DNA of 64,000 nt from Engelhardtia mirabilis. Its GTDB lineage: Bacteria > Planctomycetota > UBA1135 > GCA-002686595. A program made the position numbers and the translations under genes. Location of the stretch: the NCBI GenBank assembly GCA_007751255.1, contig CP036296.1:5952001-6016000 (forward strand), given 5' to 3'. This document shows positions 25,928 through 33,701 of the stretch, in pieces (within the stretch, counting starts at the first letter, position 1; every line of letters begins with the position of its first letter). The notes beneath the pieces were generated by a model. The model was given only the letters and a program-made list of their open reading frames with translations, had not been told where the DNA came from and did not search any database.

Positions 25928-27730
25928 CTACTCAGCCGAGTCGGCGGAATCCCCGCCGCCGGCGTCCTCGGGCTGACTCTGCAGCACTGCGAGAATGGGG
26001 CCGACGAGCTTGCTGTCGACCTCGCGTCCGAGCTCCTGCGCGGTCGACGAGTAGAGCTTGAACATCGCCACCGTTCGGGTACGGAATGCCGCTGGATGGG
26101 CAAGGAAAAAGGGCCGGTAGAGTCGAATCGCCTCACTGACCGACCCAAGAGCCTCCTCGTCCTGGTCGGCTCCGCGCAAGATGATTGCACGCTGGGCAAG
26201 CGAGCCCGCGAGGTCGGGCGTGAAGGCCTCGGGCCGTGTCTGCGCCAGCTGGCGGTAGAGCGCCACCGCCTCCTCGACCGTCTCGAGGGCCTCCTCCCGC
26301 CGCCCCAGCCCGTCGAGGTGGTTGCTCAAGTTGTTGAGCGAGGTTGCGAGGTCGGGCGTGAAGGCCTCGGGCCGCGTCTGCGCCAGCTGGCGGTAGAGCG
26401 CCACCGCCTCCTCGATCGTCTCGAGGGCCGACTCCCGCCGCCCCAGCCCGCCGAGCTGGTTGCTCAAGTTGTTGAGCGACATGGCGAGGTCGGGCGTGAA
26501 GGCCTCGGGCCGCGCCTGCGCCAGCTGGCGGTAGAGCGCCACCGCCTCCTCGATCGCCTCAAGGGCCGCCTCTCGCCGCCCCAGCCCGCCGAGGCGGTTG
26601 CTCAAGTTGTTGAGCGACATGGCGAGGTCGGGCATGAAGGCCTCGGGCCGCTCCATCGAAAGCGATCGAAGGTGGCCGATCGCCTCCTCCTGCAACTTGA
26701 GCCCCTCCGCCAAGCGACCTGCTTCAGCCAGGATGGCGGCCTCTCGGTTGAGCACGCCGACAAGACCGGGGAGATGGCGATCTCGGTCTTCCTCGACTAG
26801 CCTCCTCCCAATCGCAATCGCGTCGGAGCTGCGCGGTCTATCGTGAGGCGACGGGACCTGATCTGCGCAGATAACACCTTCGCCGCCATCGACCCAGCGG
26901 AGAACGTCGCTGTAGCCAGCTTCGAGCCGCGGCGCTTTGCCGACAAGTGCGTCCTGCTCATTGATCAGAACCGCGGATTCTTCGAACAGAACTAGTGGCG
27001 CGTCGAGCGAGAAGACCTCCGCGAGACGCGTCGTCTCCTGAGTCAGGGCATTTTTGACCGCGTTCCGCATGTCCTCTATTTGCGATGGCGGAGACCCGGC
27101 GGGCAGGCGCGAGAGGACGGCGCGTACGGGAATGGGATCCAGGCCATCGGTCGCCCGCGATGACGCCAGTGCCCGGAGTACGGCTCGAGTCCCGTACAAG
27201 CCCTCAGGGCTCGTCCCCATCAGCGCAACGACCTGATCCGACAGGAGTGCGAGCACTGCGCTTCCGAGGTCGGTGACACCGGTTCGAGAGTCGATCAGGA
27301 GGTGATCGGCGCCGGTCGCCGCCTCGATGGACTCGCGCAACCAGGCTGCGAACCGAGCACCGCCGGCCTCGGGTCCGAAGAAGAGGTCCTTCCACCTGAC
27401 CTTGTTCAACTGCTGCCAGTAGCTGCCCGCCGGAGCGGGACCGGCCGAGAGAACCTTCAGGTGCTTGGTCCCGGAGACCGGGCGCAGCCAAGGCTCGATC
27501 GACTCCGGCGGGGACTCCCCACGTTGGAATCGGAGAAGTAGGTCGATGAGACCGGGTCCGAGGTCATCGCGATCGTCGAATCCGAGCTTGAACGGTAGGC
27601 CGGGCGCCTCTAGGTCCATGTCCAAGGCGACGACCTTGTGGCCGAGTTGGTCCAAGGCCCGCGCGGTCCAGGCGAGCAGCAGCGTTCTGCCCAGCCCCCC
27701 CTTGTAGGAATAGAAAGCTGTGGCCTTCAC
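25928..27730 (-). CDS. KGGLGRT-type P-loop NTPase with TPR repeats
   Basis: A 600-aa two-part protein. Residues 1-280 are a ParA/MinD-like NTPase with the deviant Walker A SYKGGLGRT, ALDMDLEAPGLP, and the signature LLIDSRTGVTDLG, all traits of the KGGVGR-variant ATPase family. Residues 300-600 are TPR-like, with a perfect 46-aa period (PEAFTPDLAMSLNNLSN..LGRREAALE-IEEAVALYRQLAQ) repeated at least three times almost unchanged, then a weaker repeat and an acidic tail. KGGVGR-type NTPases are known from NTP-dependent conflict and signalling cassettes, with the repeats acting as scaffold or sensor. It is the third gene of a three-gene operon, 6 nt after the 195-aa gene. G+C looks lower than in neighbours. 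Confidence 0.85.
   Translation of the reverse strand: MKATAFYSYKGGLGRTLLLAWTARALDQLGHKVVALDMDLEAPGLPFKLGFDDRDDLGPGLIDLLLRFQRGESPPESIEPWLRPVSGTKHLKVLSAGPAPAGSYWQQLNKVRWKDLFFGPEAGGARFAAWLRESIEAATGADHLLIDSRTGVTDLGSAVLALLSDQVVALMGTSPEGLYGTRAVLRALASSRATDGLDPIPVRAVLSRLPAGSPPSQIEDMRNAVKNALTQETTRLAEVFSLDAPLVLFEESAVLINEQDALVGKAPRLEAGYSDVLRWVDGGEGVICADQVPSPHDRPRSSDAIAIGRRLVEEDRDRHLPGLVGVLNREAAILAEAGRLAEGLKLQEEAIGHLRSLSMERPEAFMPDLAMSLNNLSNRLGGLGRREAALEAIEEAVALYRQLAQARPEAFTPDLAMSLNNLSNQLGGLGRRESALETIEEAVALYRQLAQTRPEAFTPDLATSLNNLSNHLDGLGRREEALETVEEAVALYRQLAQTRPEAFTPDLAGSLAQRAIILRGADQDEEALGSVSEAIRLYRPFFLAHPAAFRTRTVAMFKLYSSTAQELGREVDSKLVGPILAVLQSQPEDAGGGDSADSAE
26208..26640 (-). repeat. 138-bp tandem repeats encoding the TPRs
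   Basis: The sequence GCGAGGTCGGGC.TGAAGGCCTCGGGCCG recurs at 26208, 26346, 26484 and 26622, an exact 138-bp period (46 codons). Units differ at only a few positions, so they arose or were homogenised recently, and copy number may vary between strains. Confidence 0.9.
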
Positions 27731-27736
27731 GGATCC

Positions 27737-28324
27737 CTAAGCGGCAGGCGTGAAGTTGAGGATGCTTTCACGCCTCGAGATCTCCCGGTCAATGCGATCG
27801 ACCTCAGAGTCACGCCGGACCCCCCACGCGCTTTGTCGGCTCGCGAGGCCATGCCTGCCGTGCACCGGAGTTGCTAGCTCGGCCATGAGCAGGGCGGCCT
27901 CTCGCATCAACGCGGGATCGGCCAGCAGGGCTGGCGCGTCGAGCAGCGCTCGCAGGACCAGTTGCGCCTGACCCGTTCCGCTGGCGAGGGACGCCTCACG
28001 AAGACGAGCGAGATGGCCACGAATTTGGTCGGAAGTCGCCATCTTGAGGACCTCGAACGCCGCCCTTGCAGCAGCCTCGAGTCGGTCGGGGCCGAGGGCC
28101 TCCCGTCGCTCTCGAATGAGGGTCGCAACCAGCGAACTCCAGCTCTCGAACGGCATCTCCCTGACGAGGAACCCTCCATCACGGAAGACCCTCTCGAGGC
28201 CACTCGAGGTCAGAGTCTCTCTGTCGGCGGAGTCGTAGGGGGGCCGGAGGAGAGAGACCTCACCGTCGTCGGCACGTACGACTGCCCAACCGTCCGCCGG
28301 GGAGGATGCGATCAGGTTCAACAT
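27737..28324 (-). CDS. Uncharacterised protein of the KGGLGRT operon
   Basis: A 195-aa protein that I do not recognise. The N-terminal 40 residues look like mixed strands (GWAVVRADDGEVSLLRPP); the rest is almost wholly helical, with an Ala/Leu/Arg-rich stretch (RLEAAARAAFEVL, LRALLDAPALLADPALMREAALLMAEL) suggestive of a helical bundle or partner-binding surface. There are no membrane segments, signal peptide or obvious catalytic motif. ATG 28324 lies 4 nt after the stop of the upstream gene and the stop lies 6 nt before the NTPase start, so the three proteins are surely made together. An adaptor role between the NTPase and the 275-aa protein is a guess. Confidence 0.75.
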   Translation of the reverse strand: MLNLIASSPADGWAVVRADDGEVSLLRPPYDSADRETLTSSGLERVFRDGGFLVREMPFESWSSLVATLIRERREALGPDRLEAAARAAFEVLKMATSDQIRGHLARLREASLASGTGQAQLVLRALLDAPALLADPALMREAALLMAELATPVHGRHGLASRQSAWGVRRDSEVDRIDREISRRESILNFTPAA

Positions 28325-28328
28325 GGCG

Positions 28329-29156
28329 TCAGACCTCATTCCACTGGATTCCATGCAGATCAGCAAGCTCCCGGACCCGCCGGTGCTGCTCCAGGTCCAG
28401 GCCCGTCGACTCCGTCCCTCCTGAGAGCGCCGACTCGAACGCCAGGTTCTGGATCTCATCGGCCCTCTCCTTGGCCAGTCGAATCTCCTCGACTCCTTCC
28501 CGAGCTGTGGGCGTGATCGACACCCCTTCGATGTAGTCGTCCTTCGAGCAGATACGGATCGCAAGGGGGACGTTGCTTAGGCCGAGGTACGCGAGCTTGA
28601 CCGCCGTCAGGTCTCCAGCTTGGTGTGTGGACGCAACCCACTCCGCAAGCCGCTCTTCGACGATGTCACCGCCCGCCGCTCGAAAGAGCTCGTTCGCACC
28701 TGTCAGGGAGTCCTCCCCAATCCATACGGGATCGGCTGGCACCCTGCCTTTGTTCGGCGAGATGGACTCGATGAAGCAGTAGTCCCCGTACTTGGAGGCT
28801 CCAGCTCCACCAACGTTCAGCGCGCCGTAGTAGAAGTGTCCGCCGCCGCAGTAGTTCGCCTCGAACTCCAGCCTGGGGCCGAAGTGCTCACCCAATGACA
28901 CGCGCAAGATCTCGTCGACGGGTCGGTTGGTCCTGGTCGCTTCGCCTTCCGCCCAGGTGAACTTGTTCAGCCGCCTCCCCGTCTCGAGGAAGTCTTCGGC
29001 GGCAGAGGCCCGGAGGTTGAAGGCCAGCCGACCTTCGGCGTCGACAAGTTGTCTCACCTCCGAGGTCTGGTCGACCTCCGCCGCTCGCTTCGCAAGCCGT
29101 CCACCGTTCTCACGCGCGAGTGCGTGGAGGTGGGTGGGGTCTGATTGCTCTGCCAC
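28329..29156 (-). CDS. Uncharacterised protein, possible effector of the KGGLGRT operon
   Basis: A 275-aa cytoplasmic protein that heads the operon; I do not recognise its family. Residues 1-75 are helical and charged. The middle (about 85-170) is a compact mixed domain with an unusual set of residues that could form an active site: EANYCGGGHFYYGAL, SKYGDYCFIES and a helix with GANELF. The C-terminal third is helical (EEIRLAKERADEIQNLAFE). There is no export signal. The GTG at 29156 was chosen because AAGGAG lies 8 nt upstream, one of the better ribosome-binding sites here; the longer frame upstream is a shadow of the CPBP and lipoprotein genes. Its position first in an NTPase-TPR operon would suit an effector, but that is inference. 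Confidence 0.75.
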   Translation of the reverse strand: MAEQSDPTHLHALARENGGRLAKRAAEVDQTSEVRQLVDAEGRLAFNLRASAAEDFLETGRRLNKFTWAEGEATRTNRPVDEILRVSLGEHFGPRLEFEANYCGGGHFYYGALNVGGAGASKYGDYCFIESISPNKGRVPADPVWIGEDSLTGANELFRAAGGDIVEERLAEWVASTHQAGDLTAVKLAYLGLSNVPLAIRICSKDDYIEGVSITPTAREGVEEIRLAKERADEIQNLAFESALSGGTESTGLDLEQHRRVRELADLHGIQWNEV

Positions 29157-29209
29157 GATAGAAGCTCCTTCCACTTCGGTTCTCCCGCGATCGCAATCTA
29201 CCTCGTTCC

Positions 29210-29989
29210 CTACTCGCGCGGCGTGTGCAGGCCCGCCTCGATCAGCTCGTCCGCCTCCGCGCGCAGGGCCTTGGTCCACAGCCAGCCTTCGTGGAGGTCG
29301 ACGAAGATGTGGAGCAGGATCGAGGGCCAGATCGATCCCGACAGGACGTACAGGACCGACAGGCTCGAGCCGAAGACCACGACCTTCGCCGCTTCGCGCT
29401 TGCCTTGGTAGAGGTGCGACGCCCCGAAAGCCAGCGACACGAACACCGCCGCGGCCCAGGCGGCGGGTTGGTCGGGGCTGGGGGGGGCGAACTCGCCGGT
29501 GGCCCAGGCGAGGGCGTAGGCCAGAAGGAACCCGCGGAAGATGATCTCTTCGCAGAAGCCGGCGGTGATGGAGAGCCAGATCCAACCGGCTTCCTCGCGC
29601 GGAGTCCGCGGCAGGAACGGCGCGGCGGCGGCGCTCTGGGCGAGGGTGCGTTGGCGGCGCCAGGGGTCGGCGAGGATGAAGCGGCCGCGCAGGACCAGGA
29701 CCAGTGCGGCGGCGAGCGCGATCAGGAAGGCGAAGGCGAGGCCGGGCTCGACGCCGCGGGGCGAGAGGCCCAGGGCGTTCGCGTCGGCGCCGCGCAGCCA
29801 GGTGGCGCCCAGGACCAGGCCCGTGACCAGCCACTGGGTCGCGGCCGACTGCTGCACCACGGCGCGGCGCAGCTCGGGGTCGGTGGCGAGGGCCATTCGC
29901 ATCGCGGGGTCCGCGCCGCCCTTGGCCGAGAGGACGGGCAGGACGACGCCGACAGCGACGGCGAGCAGGTGGTCGGCGAGGGTGAACAC
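29210..29989 (-). CDS. CPBP-family intramembrane metalloprotease
   Basis: A 259-aa polytopic membrane protein with the CPBP (CAAX protease and bacteriocin-processing, Abi) motifs: CEEIIFRGF (EExxxR motif), FGASHLYQG (first His) and SILLHIFVDL (second His). In bacteria such proteins process peptides or membrane proteins or give self-protection against bacteriocins. The N-terminal 60 residues carry two hydrophobic segments before the core. The start is GTG 29989, 9 nt after the stop of the lipoprotein gene on the same strand. It lies just upstream of the KGGLGRT operon (53-nt gap), but its neighbour link is stronger with the upstream gene. Confidence 0.9.
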   Translation of the reverse strand: MFTLADHLLAVAVGVVLPVLSAKGGADPAMRMALATDPELRRAVVQQSAATQWLVTGLVLGATWLRGADANALGLSPRGVEPGLAFAFLIALAAALVLVLRGRFILADPWRRQRTLAQSAAAAPFLPRTPREEAGWIWLSITAGFCEEIIFRGFLLAYALAWATGEFAPPSPDQPAAWAAAVFVSLAFGASHLYQGKREAAKVVVFGSSLSVLYVLSGSIWPSILLHIFVDLHEGWLWTKALRAEADELIEAGLHTPRE

Positions 29990-29998
29990 GGGGGCGGC

Positions 29999-31897
29999 TC
30001 ACTCCCCTTCCGGGAGCTGACGCAGGAAGCGGCGCTGCTCGGCGGTGATCGGCGGGCCGGAGGGGAAGGGCGGGGCAGGGCGCCAGAGGTTGACGCTGCC
30101 CGGGGCGACGTCGCCGATGGGCTCGGCGAAGGTGACCCGGCGCTCGAGCTCCAGGTCGTCGTAGCCGGGCAGCACGAGCACGAGCGCGGGGCCCAGGGCC
30201 GAGCGGCCGCGCAGGGCCATCTCCGACGCCGCGGCGAAGCGGCCGTCGACCTCGAGGGCCACGGCCAGGGATCGCCCGGCACCGACGCGAAGGGCTCCGT
30301 CCGCGGCCACGGTCGGCAGCTCGCCATCCTCGTCGGGGGGCCAGAAGGCCAGGTGCGCTGAAGACAGATCGGCGGCGCCGCCCTCGAGGGTCAGGCGGCC
30401 GTCGCCGGCGTCGACGAAGCGAAGCGGCGGACCGGGCTCGTCGCCGTCCTCGGGCTCCGCGAGCTCGGCGCCGCGCGCGTCCAACAGGCGCGGAACGGCC
30501 AGCTCCGCCAGCGGGCGCCCGCCCACGCGCACGTCGGCCTCGGGCACAGGCTGGCCGTCGCGACGCAGCTCGATCCACAGGGGCAGGCCACGGCGCGGCC
30601 CCTCGATCGCCACGAGGCGCGCGGACCCGTCGGCTTCGAGGTCCAGCTCCACGCGATCGCTGCGGCGCGCGGCTTCGAACGCGGCTGCCTCGTCGACGGT
30701 GGGCGCCGCCGGGCCGACACGCATGCCGCTGAAGCTGCCGTCGCCGGGACCGCGGACGGAGATTCGCCAGGCGTGGCCCGCACCCAGGGCCAGGTAGAGC
30801 GCCGCGTCGCCGCCCGCTCGCGTCGCCGCAAATCGGGCACGGGTGACGTTCTCGTCCGCCTTGCCTGCGTTGTTCCCACTCACCCGTAGGAGTATCGGCA
30901 GCACTTCGCCGAGCCCCATGGGTGCTTGACCGGGCCGGGACAGGCCGAAGAGGAACGACTCGTCGCTCCAGTCAGGGTGTCGATCCGCATCCGGCGGCAG
31001 GATCGCCAGGATCACCATCAAGTCTCTGCGCACGAGCATGCCGCTGAACAACCGCTCGAACTCCCGATCGATCTCCATCAACCACAGGTCGGCCAGGGCC
31101 TGGTCGAGGCACGCCGCCGCGCGCGAACCGCGCCGCCGGCCGACGCGCTCGAGCACGGCTTCGAGGTCGCCGGCGGCGGCGAGGTCGATCAACTCGGTGG
31201 CCTGCGCCTGGCCCAACTCGGCCGCCAACTCGGCGGCTGCGGCCCGCAGGGGCGCGGCGGCGACCTCCCCGTCGATGGTCGGCGGCAGGCCGGCCTCCCC
31301 CACCGGGGGCGCGGAGAACTGCACGAGCGCGAGCACCGGCTCGGGCACCGTCAATCGCCGCTCGATCGTCGCCAACGCCCGATCGACGACGGCCTGCGGC
31401 GTGGCCGTGCGGCGCGGGCTGCCGGTGCCCACCGACTCCCAGGCTTCGAAGCCGCTGCCGAACCCCGTCAGCGCCGCGTCCAGTTGCGGCATCGCCACGG
31501 TGGCGACGGGCGCGAAACCCAGGGCGCGCGCGTCGGCGATGGCCGCGGGCAGCTCGGCGCCGAGGCGGTGGAAGCCGAGCTCGCGTGCCGAGCGCAGGCC
31601 GTGTCCGTCGAAGCCGGACAGGAGCGTCGCCATGGCCGGCGTGACCGCGCTGGGGACGCCCTCCAGGGGCTGCCGCGCACTGTTGCCGGTGAACGAAGCG
31701 AGGTTGGGCGCGAGCGTCGCGAGACGCGGAGAATCGAACACGTCGGGCGGAATGCCCTCGAGCACGACCAACAGCGTGTCCGGCGGCGAGTCCTCGGGCA
31801 GCTCCGCCACCCCGGGCAGGCCCGGCGGGCCCGATCCCCCACAGGCCGCGAGCAGCGCGACCCCGAGCCACCCTCCGAGTCGGCCGAGCACACCCAC
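29999..31897 (-). CDS. Lipoprotein with degenerate sulfatase/phosphatase-like domain
   Basis: A 632-aa protein with a lipoprotein signal (VALLAACGG, lipidated Cys near residue 20). The region after it resembles the alkaline-phosphatase superfamily: PDTLLVVLEGIPPDV, LAPNLASFTG, SAVTPAMATLLSGFDGHG. The expected metal-binding Asp pair near the N-terminus and the later metal-site motifs are not evident, and the nucleophile position reads T/P-A-M, so it is probably not a working sulfatase. The C-terminal 300 residues are beta-rich. GTG 31897 was chosen as start because GGAGG lies 8 nt upstream and it follows the dehydratase stop by 1 nt; GTG 31891 is possible. Function unknown. Confidence 0.7.
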   Translation of the reverse strand: MGVLGRLGGWLGVALLAACGGSGPPGLPGVAELPEDSPPDTLLVVLEGIPPDVFDSPRLATLAPNLASFTGNSARQPLEGVPSAVTPAMATLLSGFDGHGLRSARELGFHRLGAELPAAIADARALGFAPVATVAMPQLDAALTGFGSGFEAWESVGTGSPRRTATPQAVVDRALATIERRLTVPEPVLALVQFSAPPVGEAGLPPTIDGEVAAAPLRAAAAELAAELGQAQATELIDLAAAGDLEAVLERVGRRRGSRAAACLDQALADLWLMEIDREFERLFSGMLVRRDLMVILAILPPDADRHPDWSDESFLFGLSRPGQAPMGLGEVLPILLRVSGNNAGKADENVTRARFAATRAGGDAALYLALGAGHAWRISVRGPGDGSFSGMRVGPAAPTVDEAAAFEAARRSDRVELDLEADGSARLVAIEGPRRGLPLWIELRRDGQPVPEADVRVGGRPLAELAVPRLLDARGAELAEPEDGDEPGPPLRFVDAGDGRLTLEGGAADLSSAHLAFWPPDEDGELPTVAADGALRVGAGRSLAVALEVDGRFAAASEMALRGRSALGPALVLVLPGYDDLELERRVTFAEPIGDVAPGSVNLWRPAPPFPSGPPITAEQRRFLRQLPEGE

Positions 31898-31898
31898 C

Positions 31899-32936
31899 TC
31901 AACCCTCCCGGATCGAGGCGAGTTGCACGGGGTCGGCGTTGCCGCCGGAGACGATCGCGACGACGCGCAGGGGGTTCTCCCCATCGCGCCCTTCCAATAG
32001 CTCCGCGGGAATGCCGGCCAGCAGCACGAAGCCCACCGCCGCCGCGCCCGCGGGCTCGACGGTCAAGCCCGCTTCGCGCACGAGCCGCTTCTGGGCCGCG
32101 AGGATCTCCTCGTCGGTCAGGTCCGCCATGGCGGTGACGTGCTCCTGCGCGATGGCGCGGGGCAGCTCGCCGGCGTTGGGCGAGGTCAGGCCTTGGATCA
32201 CCGAGCCGGTGGTGTCCAGTTGCACCGGGTGGCCGGCGTCGAGGGCGGCGGCCATGGTCGCGGCAGCGGCCGGCTCGACGCCGATCACCCACCGCTTCGG
32301 TCCACCGCGCGCGGCGTCGCCGGCGAAGGCCAGGGCGCAGCCGGCGAGCAGTCCGCCGCCGCCCACGGGCGAGACGAGCAGCTCGCACTCGGGCCATTGC
32401 TCGAGCACCTCCAGCGCCACCGTGCCCTGGCCTTCGAGGGTCCCCAGGGCGTCGTAGGGCGGCACGTAGTGCGCTCCCGCCGCCGCCAGCTCCGCGCGCA
32501 CGGCCTCGGCCGCCACGCGGCCCTCGGCCAGGACCACCTCGGCCCCCTCGGCGCGCACGGCCTCGATCTTGTTCGGGTAGGCGTCCGCGGGCATCACGAT
32601 CGTGGCCTTGATGCCCGCGCGCTTCGCGGCCCAGGCCAGGGCCCGGCCGTGGTTGCCGGAGCTGCAGGTCACCACGCCGGCCGCGCGCGCCGCGTCGTCG
32701 AGCAGGGCGATCTGGTTCAGGGCCCCGCGCGCCTTGAAGGCGCCGGTGACCTGCTCGCACTCGAGCTTCAGCCGCAGCTCGACCCGCACGTCGCCGCTGT
32801 CGAAGGGCACCAGGGGCGTGGTCTCGATCGTCCCCGCGAGGCGCGCGGCCGCCGCCCGCACCCCCAGGTCGAGGTCGGTCCCGGTCAGGCCCATGGCCTC
32901 CAGGTCGGTTGCGGGGCTCGTGGTTCGTTGGCTCAT
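31899..32936 (-). CDS. Threonine/serine dehydratase-like PLP enzyme
   Basis: A 345-aa fold-type II PLP enzyme: PLP Lys in TGAFKARGA, SSGNHGRALAWAA, phosphate-binding GGGGLLAG, and SGGNAD near the end. It lacks the C-terminal ACT-like regulatory domain of biosynthetic IlvA, so it is of the catabolic threonine ammonia-lyase/serine racemase type: threonine to 2-oxobutanoate plus ammonia is the most likely reaction. The ATG at 32936 gives a 30-residue leader before the first conserved segment. It is divergent from phoB (81-nt gap) and tightly followed by the sulfatase-like lipoprotein gene. Confidence 0.9.
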   Translation of the reverse strand: MSQRTTSPATDLEAMGLTGTDLDLGVRAAAARLAGTIETTPLVPFDSGDVRVELRLKLECEQVTGAFKARGALNQIALLDDAARAAGVVTCSSGNHGRALAWAAKRAGIKATIVMPADAYPNKIEAVRAEGAEVVLAEGRVAAEAVRAELAAAGAHYVPPYDALGTLEGQGTVALEVLEQWPECELLVSPVGGGGLLAGCALAFAGDAARGGPKRWVIGVEPAAAATMAAALDAGHPVQLDTTGSVIQGLTSPNAGELPRAIAQEHVTAMADLTDEEILAAQKRLVREAGLTVEPAGAAAVGFVLLAGIPAELLEGRDGENPLRVVAIVSGGNADPVQLASIREG

Positions 32937-33017
32937 CGCTGGGCGTGTCGTCACGGACGGTGTCGGTCGGGCTCGGCGGCGCGTTACCCTCTCGGGTCCG
33001 AAGGGGCGGTCAGATCC

Positions 33018-33692
33018 ATGCGCGGACGGGTGATCATAGTCGAGGACGAGAGCGACATCGCGGAGCTGGTGTCGTTGCACCTGGCCCGTGAGGGCTGGAC
33101 GCCCACGATCCACAGCGACGGTACCGCTGGACTCGAGGCGATCCGCGCCGAGCCGCCGGCCCTGGTGATCCTGGACCTGATGCTGCCCGGCCGCGACGGC
33201 TTCGAGATCTGCCGCGAAATGCGGCGGGACGCGGAGCTGGAGCACGTGCCGATCCTGATGCTCTCCGCCCGCGGCGAGGAGACCGACAAGGTCGCAGGGC
33301 TCGAGCTCGGCGCCGACGACTACATGGAGAAGCCCTTCGCGCCGCGCGAGCTGGTGGCGCGGGCCAAGCGCCTGGTGGCGCGCGCCGCGCCGCGCGAGAA
33401 GGCCGGCGAGCAGATCGTCGCCGGCCCGATCACGATCGACCTCGAGCGCCACGAGATCCACGTGGAGGGCGAGCTGATCGGCGTCACGCGCACCGAATTC
33501 CGCATCCTCGAGCTGCTCTGCAAACGCCCCGGCCGCGTGCGCGATCGCGGCGAGATCCTCGAGTTCGTGTCCGAGGGCTCGGCCCTCGAGCGCACCGTCG
33601 ACGTCCACATCGCCAGCCTGCGTCGCAAGCTGGGCGAGACCGGAGCCCTGGTCGAGACCGTGCGCGGCGTGGGCTACCGCATCAACCTGTGA
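33018..33692 (+). CDS. phoB: OmpR/PhoB-family response regulator
   Basis: A 224-aa two-domain regulator. The receiver domain has the acidic pocket VEDESD, phospho-acceptor Asp in VILDLMLPG, the switch Ser in LMLSARG and Lys in MEKPF. The C-terminal winged-helix domain has TRTEFRILELL and RTVDVHIASLRRKLG...VRGVGYRI. With the PhoR-type kinase 10 nt downstream it is very likely the phosphate-limitation system, although no pst, phoU or phoA gene lies in the window, so the PhoB name rests on domain order and pairing. Confidence 0.88.
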   Translation: MRGRVIIVEDESDIAELVSLHLAREGWTPTIHSDGTAGLEAIRAEPPALVILDLMLPGRDGFEICREMRRDAELEHVPILMLSARGEETDKVAGLELGADDYMEKPFAPRELVARAKRLVARAAPREKAGEQIVAGPITIDLERHEIHVEGELIGVTRTEFRILELLCKRPGRVRDRGEILEFVSEGSALERTVDVHIASLRRKLGETGALVETVRGVGYRINL

Positions 33693-33701
33693 GACTCGGC
33701 C

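Noticed and set aside
27737..29989. CPBP protease as a certain member of the KGGLGRT operon
   Set aside because: It is closer to and co-oriented with the sulfatase-like lipoprotein gene (9 nt), and the operon has its own ribosome-binding site after a 53-nt gap. Association is possible but not shown.
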